Positions 46,255 to 54,534 of a stretch of DNA of 64,000 bases are shown here, one piece after another (within the stretch, counting starts at the first letter, position 1; the number at the start of each line of letters is the position of its first letter). The notes below the pieces were generated by a model. That model made no database searches. It was not told where the DNA came from and worked only from the letters and a program-made list of their open reading frames with translations. The stretch spans positions 50,113 to 114,112 of the forward strand of contig DASVTU010000009.1 in the NCBI GenBank assembly GCA_036387415.1, written 5' to 3'. The translations under genes and the position numbers were made by a program. The stretch comes from DASVTU01 sp036387415. Lineage in GTDB: Bacteria; Acidobacteriota; Blastocatellia; Pyrinomonadales; Pyrinomonadaceae.

Positions 46255-48204
46255 ATGAATCGCACGCCCGACGACGCTTCAGACGCGACCGACAACGAGC
46301 CACACGAACGCGCCGAGGCGTTAGCCGAAGCCGCACTCGAAAATGCCGAGGTCACGAAGGACACAGGCGTCCGCGTGGGCGAGGCCGAGACTCCTTCCGG
46401 CGCGGTTCCCGGCGAAGAGGTAGCCGCCACCGCAACAAAAGATGCGACGACCATCGCAACTGATACGACGACTACCACCGAGTCGGCGGCGACGGGCGCG
46501 GCGCGTGAACGTCAGAGCGTGGCGCGTTCGGCGGGCATAGTTTCGATTGCGGTGATGGGGTCGCGCGTGCTCGGGCTCGTCCGCGACCAGTTGTTCGCAT
46601 ACTTCTTCGGCGCGGGGTTCCTGAAAGACGCCTTTCTCGTCGGCTTTCGCATCCCGAACATGCTGCGCGACCTCTTCGCCGAAGGCGCGCTCTCCGCCGC
46701 TTTCGTCAAAACTTTCACAGACTATCTCGAACGACAGGGCGCGACCGAACGCGAACGCGAAGAAGCGGCATGGCGTCTCGCCAGCATGGTGATGAACGCA
46801 CTCGCCGTCGTCCTGAGCCTCATCACGATTCTCGGCATTCTTTTTTCGCCGCAAATCGTCGCGCTCATGGCTCCCGGTTTCTCGCCTGAAAAGGCCGCGC
46901 TCGCCACCACTCTGACGCGCATCATGTTTCCCTTCATCCTCCTCGTCGCACTCGCGGCGGTGGCGATGGGCGTCTTGAACACGAAGGGACGCTTCGGGAT
47001 TCCGGCTTCCGCCTCGACGCTCTTTAACGTCGGCTCAATCATCGGCGGCCTCGCCTTCGCCTACTGGCTGAGTGGCGGCGCGTGGCAGAGGAATTTTGCT
47101 CCGGGCGTGGTGCCGGATACGGCGTCGCAATGGGCGATTATCGGGATGGCAATCGGCACGCTGATTGGCGGCGGGATGCAGTTTTTGATTCAAGTGCCGT
47201 CGCTTTTGAACGTGGGTTTTCGTTTTCGTCCGCTCGTTAGTTTTAGCGACCCCGGCGTGCGTCAAGTGATGCGTCTGATGGCTCCGGCGATAATCGGGAC
47301 GGCGGCCACGCAGGTCAACGTCTTCATCAATACCTTCTACGCTTCCGGCATCAACGCAGGCCCTTCGTGGCTCGACTTTTCGTTTCGACTGATGCAACTG
47401 CCCATCGGCATCTTCGGCGTCGCCATCGGAACGGCCACCACCCCAACCATCTCCCGCTTCGCCGCGCGCGGCGACATTCCAAACTTTCGACAGACGCTCT
47501 CCTCATCCATCGGCCTCGTTTTTCTTCTGACCGTTCCGTCCGCCTGCGGACTCATCGTGCTCGGTCGTCCCATCGTCGCGCTCATCTTTCAACGCGGCGC
47601 GTTCACGTCAATTGATACGGAGATGGTGGCCGCCGCGCTCGTCGGCTATTCCATCGGCCTCGCCGGATACGCCGCCATCAAAGTTCTCTCGCCCGCCTTC
47701 TATGCCTTGAACGACGCGCGGACGCCGATGATCATTAGCCTCGTCTCGATTGCCGTCAACGCCGTCGCGGGCTATTTCTTCCGCGCGCTGTTTTCCAACT
47801 TCGGCGTCACGCCCGAAACGCCCAACGGCTACGCGCACGCAGGGCTCGCGCTCTCGACCTCCTCCGTCGCGCTCGTCAACTTCTTCGCACTCATCTTCTT
47901 CATGCGTCGTCGCATCGAACGACTGGAAGGCCGACGCATCCTCTCGTCGTTTCTCCGCATCGCCATCGCCGCCGCCGCCCTCTCCATCGTCAGCTACTTC
48001 GCTTACCGTTGGCTGTTCGCCATCTTCGGCGGACGCGGACTCGGCGCGCGTCTCATCGAAGCGTTGGTTCCGATGCTTGTCGGCGGCGCGGTCTTCTTCG
48101 CCGTGGCGAGACTCTTGCGCGTCGAGGAACTGAATCAGGCGACGCAAGCCGTGTTGGGACGCTTCATGCGTCGTCGCGCCACATCCTCGACAACCAAAAA
48201 TTAA
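46255..48204 (+). CDS. murJ: Lipid II flippase MurJ
   Basis: 649 residues. An acidic, Thr/Ala-rich N-terminal extension of about 85 residues precedes the normal start (ARSAGIVSIAVMGSRVLGLVRDQLFAYFFG). About 14 membrane helices follow with the MurJ/MVF pattern (DAFLVGFRIPNMLRDLFAEGALSAAFV, then SRFAA). MurJ moves the lipid-linked peptidoglycan precursor across the inner membrane. The extension is unusual and may be disordered and cytoplasmic. Confidence 0.93.
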   Translation: MNRTPDDASDATDNEPHERAEALAEAALENAEVTKDTGVRVGEAETPSGAVPGEEVAATATKDATTIATDTTTTTESAATGAARERQSVARSAGIVSIAVMGSRVLGLVRDQLFAYFFGAGFLKDAFLVGFRIPNMLRDLFAEGALSAAFVKTFTDYLERQGATEREREEAAWRLASMVMNALAVVLSLITILGILFSPQIVALMAPGFSPEKAALATTLTRIMFPFILLVALAAVAMGVLNTKGRFGIPASASTLFNVGSIIGGLAFAYWLSGGAWQRNFAPGVVPDTASQWAIIGMAIGTLIGGGMQFLIQVPSLLNVGFRFRPLVSFSDPGVRQVMRLMAPAIIGTAATQVNVFINTFYASGINAGPSWLDFSFRLMQLPIGIFGVAIGTATTPTISRFAARGDIPNFRQTLSSSIGLVFLLTVPSACGLIVLGRPIVALIFQRGAFTSIDTEMVAAALVGYSIGLAGYAAIKVLSPAFYALNDARTPMIISLVSIAVNAVAGYFFRALFSNFGVTPETPNGYAHAGLALSTSSVALVNFFALIFFMRRRIERLEGRRILSSFLRIAIAAAALSIVSYFAYRWLFAIFGGRGLGARLIEALVPMLVGGAVFFAVARLLRVEELNQATQAVLGRFMRRRATSSTTKN

Positions 48205-48310
48205 AGATTCGACAATCAAAGACTAAAAAACACAGAGCGTTGCTAAACGTTTTGTTGTATCCTCGCGGCGTTCCGTTAAATCTCTCGCCGGACACGTCGT
48301 GTTTCCAGAC

Positions 48311-48340
48311 TTTTTGGAAACTGGCGAGTATTGCCTGTAT
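48311..48340 (+). promoter_or_regulatory. Shared upstream motif of the PEP-CTERM genes (copy 1)
   Basis: TTTTTGGAAACTGGCGAGTA continuing into TTGCCTGTAT. A similar stretch precedes the third gene (TTTTCTGAAACTGTGGGAGC, ATTGCGCG at 50318-50345), and a shorter form the second (TTCTGGAAACATTCTTTGCA at 49228-49247). The role is unknown; spacing does not fit a sigma-54 site. Confidence 0.4.
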
Positions 48341-48486
48341 TCGATAGACAGCAAGCCAATAAAACCCTCGTTAATTCACAGTTTCTATTGTGCTTGCATA
48401 CGTAGCTCTTTAACCTTGCCTCTCCGACTATGCTTAAACGTGACGGAGACTCAATTTCAATTCGACTCTAAGGGAGACGAGAAAGA

Positions 48487-49122
48487 ATGTTTCGCAAACT
48501 ATTTCTAACCACCGCCGCCGCCGTTGTCTTGATGGTTCTTAGCACTGCCGCTCAAGCCGCCACCGTCACTTTCACGGGTGGCTTCGGCGCGACCGCAACC
48601 GTCACTAACTACACACTCACTGGCAACAGTTTCACCTTCACGGTCAACAATACTGCTCCCAGTGGCACAATCACTGGCATCGGCTTCGACCTTGCCGGAA
48701 CTCGGCCAAATGGCTACTCCATTTTCAGTTCGACCAACTCAAATTTCACCATCGGGCAGGATGTTGACGTGCAGGCTGGTGCGGTGACGACAGCAGGCCA
48801 GAATGCAGGTGTCTTCGATGTCGCATTGCTGACGGGCAGTAATTTTGGCGGCGGTAAGGTCAATGAGGGTATCGCTGCCGGAACGAGCGCGACCTTTACC
48901 ATCACGGGCGATTTTACCGGACTGACCGCGCAACAGATTGCCGAATCGCTCTCCCTGCGTTTTCAGGGCATCGGGCCTAGGGACGAAAGCACTGTGGCCG
49001 AACCCAACCCCAATGCTCCGGTGCCTGAACCGATGACGATGATACTGCTCGGTACGGGTTTGGCTGGTGTCGCCGGAAACGTCCGCCATCGCCGCAAAAA
49101 CGCAGCGAAGAAGACAAACTAA
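48487..49122 (+). CDS. PEP-CTERM sorting-domain protein (first of three)
   Basis: 211 residues. Signal peptide (cleavage after AAQAA). Beta-rich Thr/Asn/Gly mature part. The C-terminal PVPEPMTMILLGTGLAGVAG plus a basic tail is the PEP-CTERM signal: an exosortase cuts near the VPEP motif and anchors or releases the protein at the surface. GGGAG lies upstream of the ATG. Such proteins usually accompany exopolysaccharide; no exosortase is in the window. Confidence 0.9.
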   Translation: MFRKLFLTTAAAVVLMVLSTAAQAATVTFTGGFGATATVTNYTLTGNSFTFTVNNTAPSGTITGIGFDLAGTRPNGYSIFSSTNSNFTIGQDVDVQAGAVTTAGQNAGVFDVALLTGSNFGGGKVNEGIAAGTSATFTITGDFTGLTAQQIAESLSLRFQGIGPRDESTVAEPNPNAPVPEPMTMILLGTGLAGVAGNVRHRRKNAAKKTN

Positions 49123-49156
49123 GTTTTCCGCGAACTAAATCAAGCCTCCCTTGCGC

Positions 49157-49196
49157 GCCGGATTGAAGATAAGAGTCTTCAATCCGGCCTTTTTAT
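49157..49196 (+). terminator. Terminator after PEP-CTERM gene 1
   Basis: A perfect 13-bp stem GCCGGATTGAAGA (49157-49169) with 49176-49188 and a TTTTTATT tail. Confidence 0.88.
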
Positions 49197-49401
49197 TGTC
49201 GAGACGCTGCCGAATCTCACAAGAAACTTCTGGAAACATTCTTTGCATTGTTACTTTCCTCTTCAACAGAAGCACACAAAAGCGTTGCTGTCATCGCAAA
49301 TTTGTAGTCCATACAATTTACCTCGCTTCCCTGCAAAGTTGGATTCAATATCAGCGAGGCTTCGACCACCAACCTGAGTTCTAGAAGAAGGTTAAACGAC
49401 T

Positions 49402-50157
49402 ATGAATAAAAGCCTTACCAATCTGGCGCTGATTGCAGGTGCGCTCCTCTTCGTCGGCATCGCTGGAAACAACGTGCGAGCAGACATCGTCTATCTCGGC
49501 CCAAGAGTGGTGCAGCCGTCGGGTCAGGGCGTCGTCCCGACCGTGTTAACGTTGCAAGAAAACGGCTCTGTGAAAGACAGAGACGGCTTTGAATCGGGCG
49601 CGGTCAGGCGCGTCAACGGTCAAGATGTGCGCGAGGGCGATGCCAAAAACGGCGTCAACTCAAAAACCATCCTGTTTTCCGAGCTTGTCAGCGAGTCGGG
49701 CGTGCGAAACGCCTCCGACCTCGGCATCTTTCTCGACATCGTTGAACCCGGAAACGATAATCTGCTCACGATTCAAGGCAGAGAGTCGCTGGTCTTGACC
49801 GCCTACAAAGACGACGGCACGGTGCTCGACCAGTTCTTCTACACGGGCGAATTTCGCAATCTGACGGCGACACCCGGCCCCGGCGGCGGCAGGTCTGACC
49901 ACGTTTTCGGTCTCGATGCCGTGCAGGCGGCTCGTCTGGATGCGCTTTTCGCCGCCAACCCTGACCTACGTCTCGGACTGGCATCAACTCTCGGCAGTGT
50001 TTTTGGAGGCCCCGACCAATATTTCTTCGGCTCTCTCGGAAATCCGAACGCACCGCCGCCCATTCCCGAACCCGCGACGATGATTTTGCTCGGTACGGGC
50101 TTGGCAGGCGTGGCGGCGCGTGTGCGTCGGCGTCGAAACTCGTCCAAAGAGAGCTAA
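49402..50157 (+). CDS. PEP-CTERM sorting-domain protein (second of three)
   Basis: 251 residues. Signal peptide (hydrophobic 8-22, cleavage near VRA-D). Mature part charged and mixed alpha/beta, richer in Asp/Glu than its two neighbours. C-terminus PIPEPATMILLGTGLAGVAA followed by RVRRRRNSSKES, a standard PEP-CTERM tail. GAAGAAGG lies upstream of the ATG. It has its own promoter region, so the three genes seem to be separate units. Confidence 0.9.
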   Translation: MNKSLTNLALIAGALLFVGIAGNNVRADIVYLGPRVVQPSGQGVVPTVLTLQENGSVKDRDGFESGAVRRVNGQDVREGDAKNGVNSKTILFSELVSESGVRNASDLGIFLDIVEPGNDNLLTIQGRESLVLTAYKDDGTVLDQFFYTGEFRNLTATPGPGGGRSDHVFGLDAVQAARLDALFAANPDLRLGLASTLGSVFGGPDQYFFGSLGNPNAPPPIPEPATMILLGTGLAGVAARVRRRRNSSKES

Positions 50158-50610
50158 TTTTCTAACGCCGTCTGAAAGTCATCCGAGCTTCTCGGATTAA
50201 CCTGTAACTCTTTGAAAATGAAACGGGTTGAGACGATTTCGCCCGACCCGTTTCGCCTTTCACGCGATGCCTTTCCACACGCAGAAATTTTCTGGAAGCC
50301 GAACAAAACTCTTCCATTTTTTCTGAAACTGTGGGAGCATTGCGCGTTTATTTGCGATATTGAAGTCCTCAAGAATAGGCTGCTCGGCACTTTGGGAAGT
50401 TACCTCCTCGCTCCCGAAGAGACTGAGAAGGGAAAGCAATACTTCCTCAGTCGGCTAGAGGCGTCGCCGGAAGTGCGGTTTCGCGTCGCTTTAACAAAAG
50501 CAGCACGCAGTCAGCACGGCCCCGATTCGGCGAAACAAAAGCAAGCGTAATCAGGGGCTTGAAAAATTTCAGCAAAGTCACGACAAGGATAGACGGAGGG
50601 TAGTCAACTC
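50158..50610. other. Intergenic region between PEP-CTERM genes 2 and 3
   Basis: 453 bases. Holds a likely terminator at 50220-50254 (GAAACGGGT/ACCCGTTTC with further pairs inside) and copy 3 of the shared upstream motif at 50318-50345. A plus-strand frame of 112 codons (50212-50550) overlaps both and is not called. Confidence 0.6.
50220..50254 (+). terminator. Probable terminator after PEP-CTERM gene 2
   Basis: GAAACGGGT (50220-50228) pairs with ACCCGTTTC (50246-50254), and further pairs form inside. The following GCCTTTC is only a weak U-run. Confidence 0.45.
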
Positions 50611-51240
50611 ATGAAAAACCGCATTCTGACAATAATGAAGCCTTTTGCGCTCAGTATTGCAGCACTCGCCATCTTCGCGCTCGGTCAAAGTGAAGCACGC
50701 GCAGATTTGGTCACATTCAGCACCGCCGGATGCTTCGGCGCGGCCTGCGCGCCTGGCGCAACGGCCACTACAACCGGCTCTGGCACGGCCTCTCTGACCT
50801 TTACCGCTCAACCGCCCACGACGGTCGACACCGGCACTCCGAGCGGGTTCACCATCGCCGATTTAGGCACCCTGACGCTTACAGGCGCGGGAACCTTCTC
50901 CTCGACGCCGTTCACGCTTCAGGTCAACCAGACTGCGCCGACTGCCGGAAGCGGTGTCTTCGGCGGCACGCTGTCCGGCACCGTCATCGCGAACGGCAGC
51001 GACGTTCGCATCGTCTTCGACCAGACATTCCTGACGCTCGGCAATGTCACTTATCAACTCAACAACCTGACGAATGGCAATACGCTGTTCCTCGATTCGC
51101 CCGCCACAGGCGGCGTGACGAGAATTTCGGCCACCGTCTCGACGCCCGTTCCCGAACCAGCCACCATGTTGCTGCTCGGCACAGGCTTGTCGGGCGTGGC
51201 GGCGGCAGTCCGCAAGCGACGTAAAGCGTCGCAAAAATAG
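50611..51240 (+). CDS. PEP-CTERM sorting-domain protein (third of three)
   Basis: 209 residues. Signal peptide (hydrophobic 12-26, cleavage near ARA-D). Thr/Gly/Ala-rich beta-strand mature part with a cysteine pair near 40 and 45 (CFGAAC). C-terminus PVPEPATMLLLGTGLSGVAA plus AVRKRRKASQK. It shares the Thr-rich beta style with gene 1, so the two may be paralogues. A strong terminator follows. Confidence 0.9.
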   Translation: MKNRILTIMKPFALSIAALAIFALGQSEARADLVTFSTAGCFGAACAPGATATTTGSGTASLTFTAQPPTTVDTGTPSGFTIADLGTLTLTGAGTFSSTPFTLQVNQTAPTAGSGVFGGTLSGTVIANGSDVRIVFDQTFLTLGNVTYQLNNLTNGNTLFLDSPATGGVTRISATVSTPVPEPATMLLLGTGLSGVAAAVRKRRKASQK

Positions 51241-51619
51241 AGTTTAAGGCGCGTAGGGCGCAAGCCTCCGGGCGGGTGCTTTACAAATTCCTGAAATAGG
51301 GTTTGGCTCCTTCCAGTAACGAGCCGGATTGGTTCAACCAGTCCGGCTCGTTCGGTTTTTTAACTCGAAATTCCTCGCCACTCGTTTGTTTGAATTTTTC
51401 TCAGACTTTTCTGGAGAAGCTTTCTGATTAAGTCTTTCTTGTGATTACCGAGAAAAAGGCGGAAACGTAGTGGCAGGCCAAGCAGAGAGGGCGCAATCAA
51501 GCGCCTATTTTTGTGTCTGCCGATAAACGTTGCCGCGAGAATGTGGAAGACCGCAGACGTTGAGCCGTGCACGGGATTTGGATTGACCCGCGCGCGGCTC
51601 TCTCTTTATCATCTCCCGC
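51241..51619. other. Intergenic region before nnrD, with one terminator
   Basis: 379 bases. After the terminator at 51319-51361 the stretch 51362-51619 shows no gene. A CAAGCCTCC word at 51262-51270 also occurs in the 3' region of PEP-CTERM gene 1 (49141-49149). Confidence 0.5.
51319..51361 (+). terminator. Rho-independent terminator after PEP-CTERM gene 3
   Basis: AACGAGCCGGATTGGTT pairs with AACCAGTCCGGCTCGTT (one G-T pair), followed by CGGTTTTTT. Confidence 0.9.
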
Positions 51620-53323
51620 GTGCAAAAGATTATTCAAGCGGCGGAGATGCGTGAGATTGACCGCCTGACGAGCGAGCAATACGCCACGCCCTCCCTCCTG
51701 CTCATGGAAGCCGCCGCCAACGCTGCGGCTCGCGTCATCGCCTCGCATTTTTCCCACAACCTCGCGCGTCGAACCGCGCTCATCCTCTGCGGTCGCGGTA
51801 ACAACGGCGGCGACGGCGCGGCGCTCGCACGCACGCTCTGGATGCTCGGTGCGAAGGTTGACGTGGTTTTGTTCGGACGCGTCGAGGACGCAAAGGGGGA
51901 CGCGCGGACGAATTTTGAGATGGTGCGCCATCTCGCCAGTTTTCATGCGGGCACGAAAGAACGCCCTTCCCCGCTCTTTTTCGTCGAATGCGACACCATC
52001 AACGCGTGGGAAGAACGCGCGAGCAAGGGCGCGCACTACGACATCATGGTCGATGCGCTTTTCGGTACCGGACTCACGCGCCCGCTCGAAGGCATCTTTC
52101 GTGAAGTAGTCGAGCACATCGCGCTCGTCCGTCAAGCACGCGAGCACGCCGCCGACCCGACCCCGCTCATCGTCTCACTAGACCTACCCTCCGGCCTCGA
52201 CGCGGACGCCACGGAACCCATCGGCGCGGCGGTGCAGGCCGACGTGACAGTCACCTTCACCGCGCCCAAGCCCGCCAATGTGCTTCCTCCCGCCGCACAT
52301 TTCAACGGGCAACTCGTCGTCGCACCTGTCGGCTCACCGCCCGCGCTCCTGGAAGCGACCACATCACAACTCTATCTCGCCGAAACAACCGACGCGCAAA
52401 AGTGGTTGGAGCAGACGCGCTACACGCCCGATTCCTACAAGAACACGCACGGCCATGCGCTCATCGTCGCGGGTTCGCGCCACATGACCGGAGCCGCTGT
52501 GCTCTGCGCCGACGCCGCGATGCGTTCAGGCGCAGGACTCGTCACGCTTGCCACGCCCGCCTCCGCGTCCGATGCCATCGCCGCGCGTCTGATGCCGGAG
52601 GTGATAACGGCGTCGCTTTCTGAAACCGCTCAGGGTGCGACAAACCTTGAAGCCGTCGAACAGGTTATGAAACTCGCGTCGCGTGCAGACGTGCTCGCTG
52701 TCGGCCCCGGTTTGACTTCGGACGATGAAGACACACGACAGTTCGTGCGTGCGCTCGTCGAGCGACGGACGAAATGCATCGTGATAGACGCCGACGGGCT
52801 GAATGCTCTCGCGCCGTGGCATTCCGAACTGCGCGGCTCAAAGGAAGCGCCGCTCATCCTCACGCCGCACGCGGGCGAGATGCGGCGTCTGCTTGGCGGG
52901 GACGACGAGGCACAAGCCCGACGTTTGCGCGCCAATCGCGTTGATGTGGCGCGCGAATTTGCCGTGTCGCATCAACTGATTTTAGTCTTGAAGGGAACGC
53001 GCACGCTCGTCGCCGCGCCGGATGGTCGCGTCGTCGTCGTTCCGACAGGCAACGCCGGACTCGGCACAGCAGGTTCCGGCGACACGCTCACCGGCATCAT
53101 CACAGGCTTCAACGCGCAAGAATTTGCGACGCTGAAGACGGAAGCGGATGCTTTCGCGGCGACGTTGGCGGCGGTCTTCGTCGGAGGCTTGGCGGGCGAT
53201 ATGGCGGCGCGTGAGCGCGGGATGCGTTCGATGGTCGCGTCGGACATACGCGAGCACATCGGCGCGGCGATTCACGCGCTCGACCCGAAGGGAGAACAGC
53301 CGCACGCATCGTGGCAGACGTAA
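51620..53323 (+). CDS. nnrD: Bifunctional NAD(P)HX epimerase / dehydratase
   Basis: 567 residues from a GTG at 51620. N-terminal YjeF epimerase domain, about 1-235 (CGRGNNGGDGAALARTL, then VDALFGTGLTRPLEG). C-terminal ribokinase-like dehydratase, about 270-560 (HGHALIVAGSRHMTGAAVLC, GPGL, DADGLNAL, TPHAGEM, and GLGTAGSGDTLTGII). It repairs hydrated NADH and NADPH. tsaE follows directly, a common pairing in bacteria. Confidence 0.94.
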   Translation: MQKIIQAAEMREIDRLTSEQYATPSLLLMEAAANAAARVIASHFSHNLARRTALILCGRGNNGGDGAALARTLWMLGAKVDVVLFGRVEDAKGDARTNFEMVRHLASFHAGTKERPSPLFFVECDTINAWEERASKGAHYDIMVDALFGTGLTRPLEGIFREVVEHIALVRQAREHAADPTPLIVSLDLPSGLDADATEPIGAAVQADVTVTFTAPKPANVLPPAAHFNGQLVVAPVGSPPALLEATTSQLYLAETTDAQKWLEQTRYTPDSYKNTHGHALIVAGSRHMTGAAVLCADAAMRSGAGLVTLATPASASDAIAARLMPEVITASLSETAQGATNLEAVEQVMKLASRADVLAVGPGLTSDDEDTRQFVRALVERRTKCIVIDADGLNALAPWHSELRGSKEAPLILTPHAGEMRRLLGGDDEAQARRLRANRVDVAREFAVSHQLILVLKGTRTLVAAPDGRVVVVPTGNAGLGTAGSGDTLTGIITGFNAQEFATLKTEADAFAATLAAVFVGGLAGDMAARERGMRSMVASDIREHIGAAIHALDPKGEQPHASWQT

Positions 53324-53373
53324 AAGTGTTGGCGGTCGTCGCTGATAGAGCGATGGTGTAGAGGGAAAGAGTT

Positions 53374-53835
53374 TTGAGTGTCATGACACACGAATCGGTT
53401 CCGGCGGGCGAATGGGTTTCGCAGAGCGCGGAGGAAACTTTCGCGTTGGGCACGCGTGTGGGTGCGTGTCTTGTGGGTGGCGAAGTTCTGTTGCTCGACG
53501 GTGCGCTCGGTGCGGGCAAAACTGTTTTCGTGAAGGGCATCGCCGATGCGTTGGAGATTGATGAAGATGAAGTGACCAGCCCTTCCTTTACGCTCGTCAA
53601 CGCATACGCGGGCGGACGACTGATGCTTTATCATCTCGACCTCTATCGTTTGAACGAGGGCGCGACGGCAGCGCACGCAGTTGACCTTGACGAGTTGTTG
53701 GCCGAGGAGTTGGCGGTGATTGTCATCGAATGGGCAGAGAGAATGGGTCGCTACCCGTTGCCTTCGAGCACATGGCGCGTACGCATCGAAGGCGACGGCG
53801 ACGACCCGCGACGTATCCGTATCGAGCGAGCCTGA
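53374..53835 (+). CDS. tsaE: tRNA threonylcarbamoyladenosine biosynthesis ATPase TsaE
   Basis: 153 residues from a TTG at 53374 with GAGGG eight bases upstream; an ATG three codons later is the alternative. Walker A GALGAGKT at 43-50, then TSPSFTLVNAY and LYHLDLYRL. TsaE supports TsaB/TsaD in making t6A at position 37 of ANN-decoding tRNAs. tsaD lies about 5 kb downstream on the same strand; no tsaB is in the window. Confidence 0.93.
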   Translation: MSVMTHESVPAGEWVSQSAEETFALGTRVGACLVGGEVLLLDGALGAGKTVFVKGIADALEIDEDEVTSPSFTLVNAYAGGRLMLYHLDLYRLNEGATAAHAVDLDELLAEELAVIVIEWAERMGRYPLPSSTWRVRIEGDGDDPRRIRIERA

Positions 53836-54005
53836 GTCGCCGTCGTGCTAAAATGTTCAGGCAAGAAATTTTGTCGAAAACGACAGCGAAGTTGTCGGAC
53901 GACACGTTTGCCGCTGTTGAGTAATCAACAGCAAAAGTTCGCCACTCTTCAAATTCGTGAGGGTGCGGGCTGTCAAACTTTTATTACATCGAGGAGAAAT
54001 CGAAC

Positions 54006-54446
54006 ATGCCGTATTCAGAATTACTAATCAAACCGATGCGCGAAGACTTGACGCGTATCGGCATCGAAGAGACGCGCACGCCTGAAGAGGTTGAGGCAGC
54101 ATTGGCTGACAGCAAGGGCACGTTGATGGTGGTCGTCAATTCGGTCTGCGGTTGCGCGGCGGGCAAGGCGCGTCCTGGCGTCGCGATGGCGCTGCAATCG
54201 GACGTTCGTCCAGACCGCGCCATCACCGTCTTCGCCGGAGCCGACATCGACGCGACGAACAAGGCGCGTGCACACTTCGCACCCTACCCGCCGTCGTCGC
54301 CACAAATCGCGCTTTTCAAAGACGGCCAACTCGTCTACATGCTTGAGCGTCATCAAATTGAAAATAAGTATGCCGAAGAGATAGCGCAGGAATTGACGCA
54401 AGCCTTCCAACGCTTCTGTGCGCCCGCCAACACGGCAACAGCCTAA
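54006..54446 (+). CDS. BrxA/BrxB family bacilliredoxin
   Basis: 146 residues, GAGGAG upstream of the ATG. The CGC active-site motif is in VVNSVCGCAAGKARPG (about Cys48 and Cys50), with PPSSPQIALFKDG later. Bacilliredoxins remove bacillithiol from oxidised protein cysteines in the cytoplasm, so the organism may make bacillithiol. No bsh gene is in the window to confirm this. Confidence 0.9.
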   Translation: MPYSELLIKPMREDLTRIGIEETRTPEEVEAALADSKGTLMVVVNSVCGCAAGKARPGVAMALQSDVRPDRAITVFAGADIDATNKARAHFAPYPPSSPQIALFKDGQLVYMLERHQIENKYAEEIAQELTQAFQRFCAPANTATA

Positions 54447-54451
54447 AACCA

Positions 54452-54525
54452 TTTAATCATCGCTGCATCGGTTCACCGACTCTTTAAGTTAATCAGTCGA
54501 TGAACCGATGCAGCGATGATTCAAT
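54452..54525. repeat. Intergenic word-palindrome, family W, perfect 21-bp arms
   Basis: 54455-54475 and 54501-54521 are perfect complements (words ATCATCGCTGCATCGGTTCA). The stem continues five more bases with one mismatch. It starts within ten bases of the bacilliredoxin stop and ends about ten before the recG start. Confidence 0.92.
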
Positions 54526-54534
54526 CCCCCTTCA

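Noticed and set aside
49230..49247. Sigma-54 promoter before PEP-CTERM gene 2
   Set aside because: GG and GC are 11 bases apart instead of 10, and the copies before genes 1 and 3 are spaced differently again.
50212..50550. 112-codon open frame between PEP-CTERM genes
   Set aside because: It runs through a likely terminator and the motif shared by the PEP-CTERM upstream regions; the product has no pattern.
51250..51280. GGGCGCAAGCCTCCGGGCGG as part of a cyclic-di-GMP riboswitch
   Set aside because: Only a short core resembles that class; the flanking helices and tetraloop-receptor parts are missing, and it lies behind a gene, not before one.
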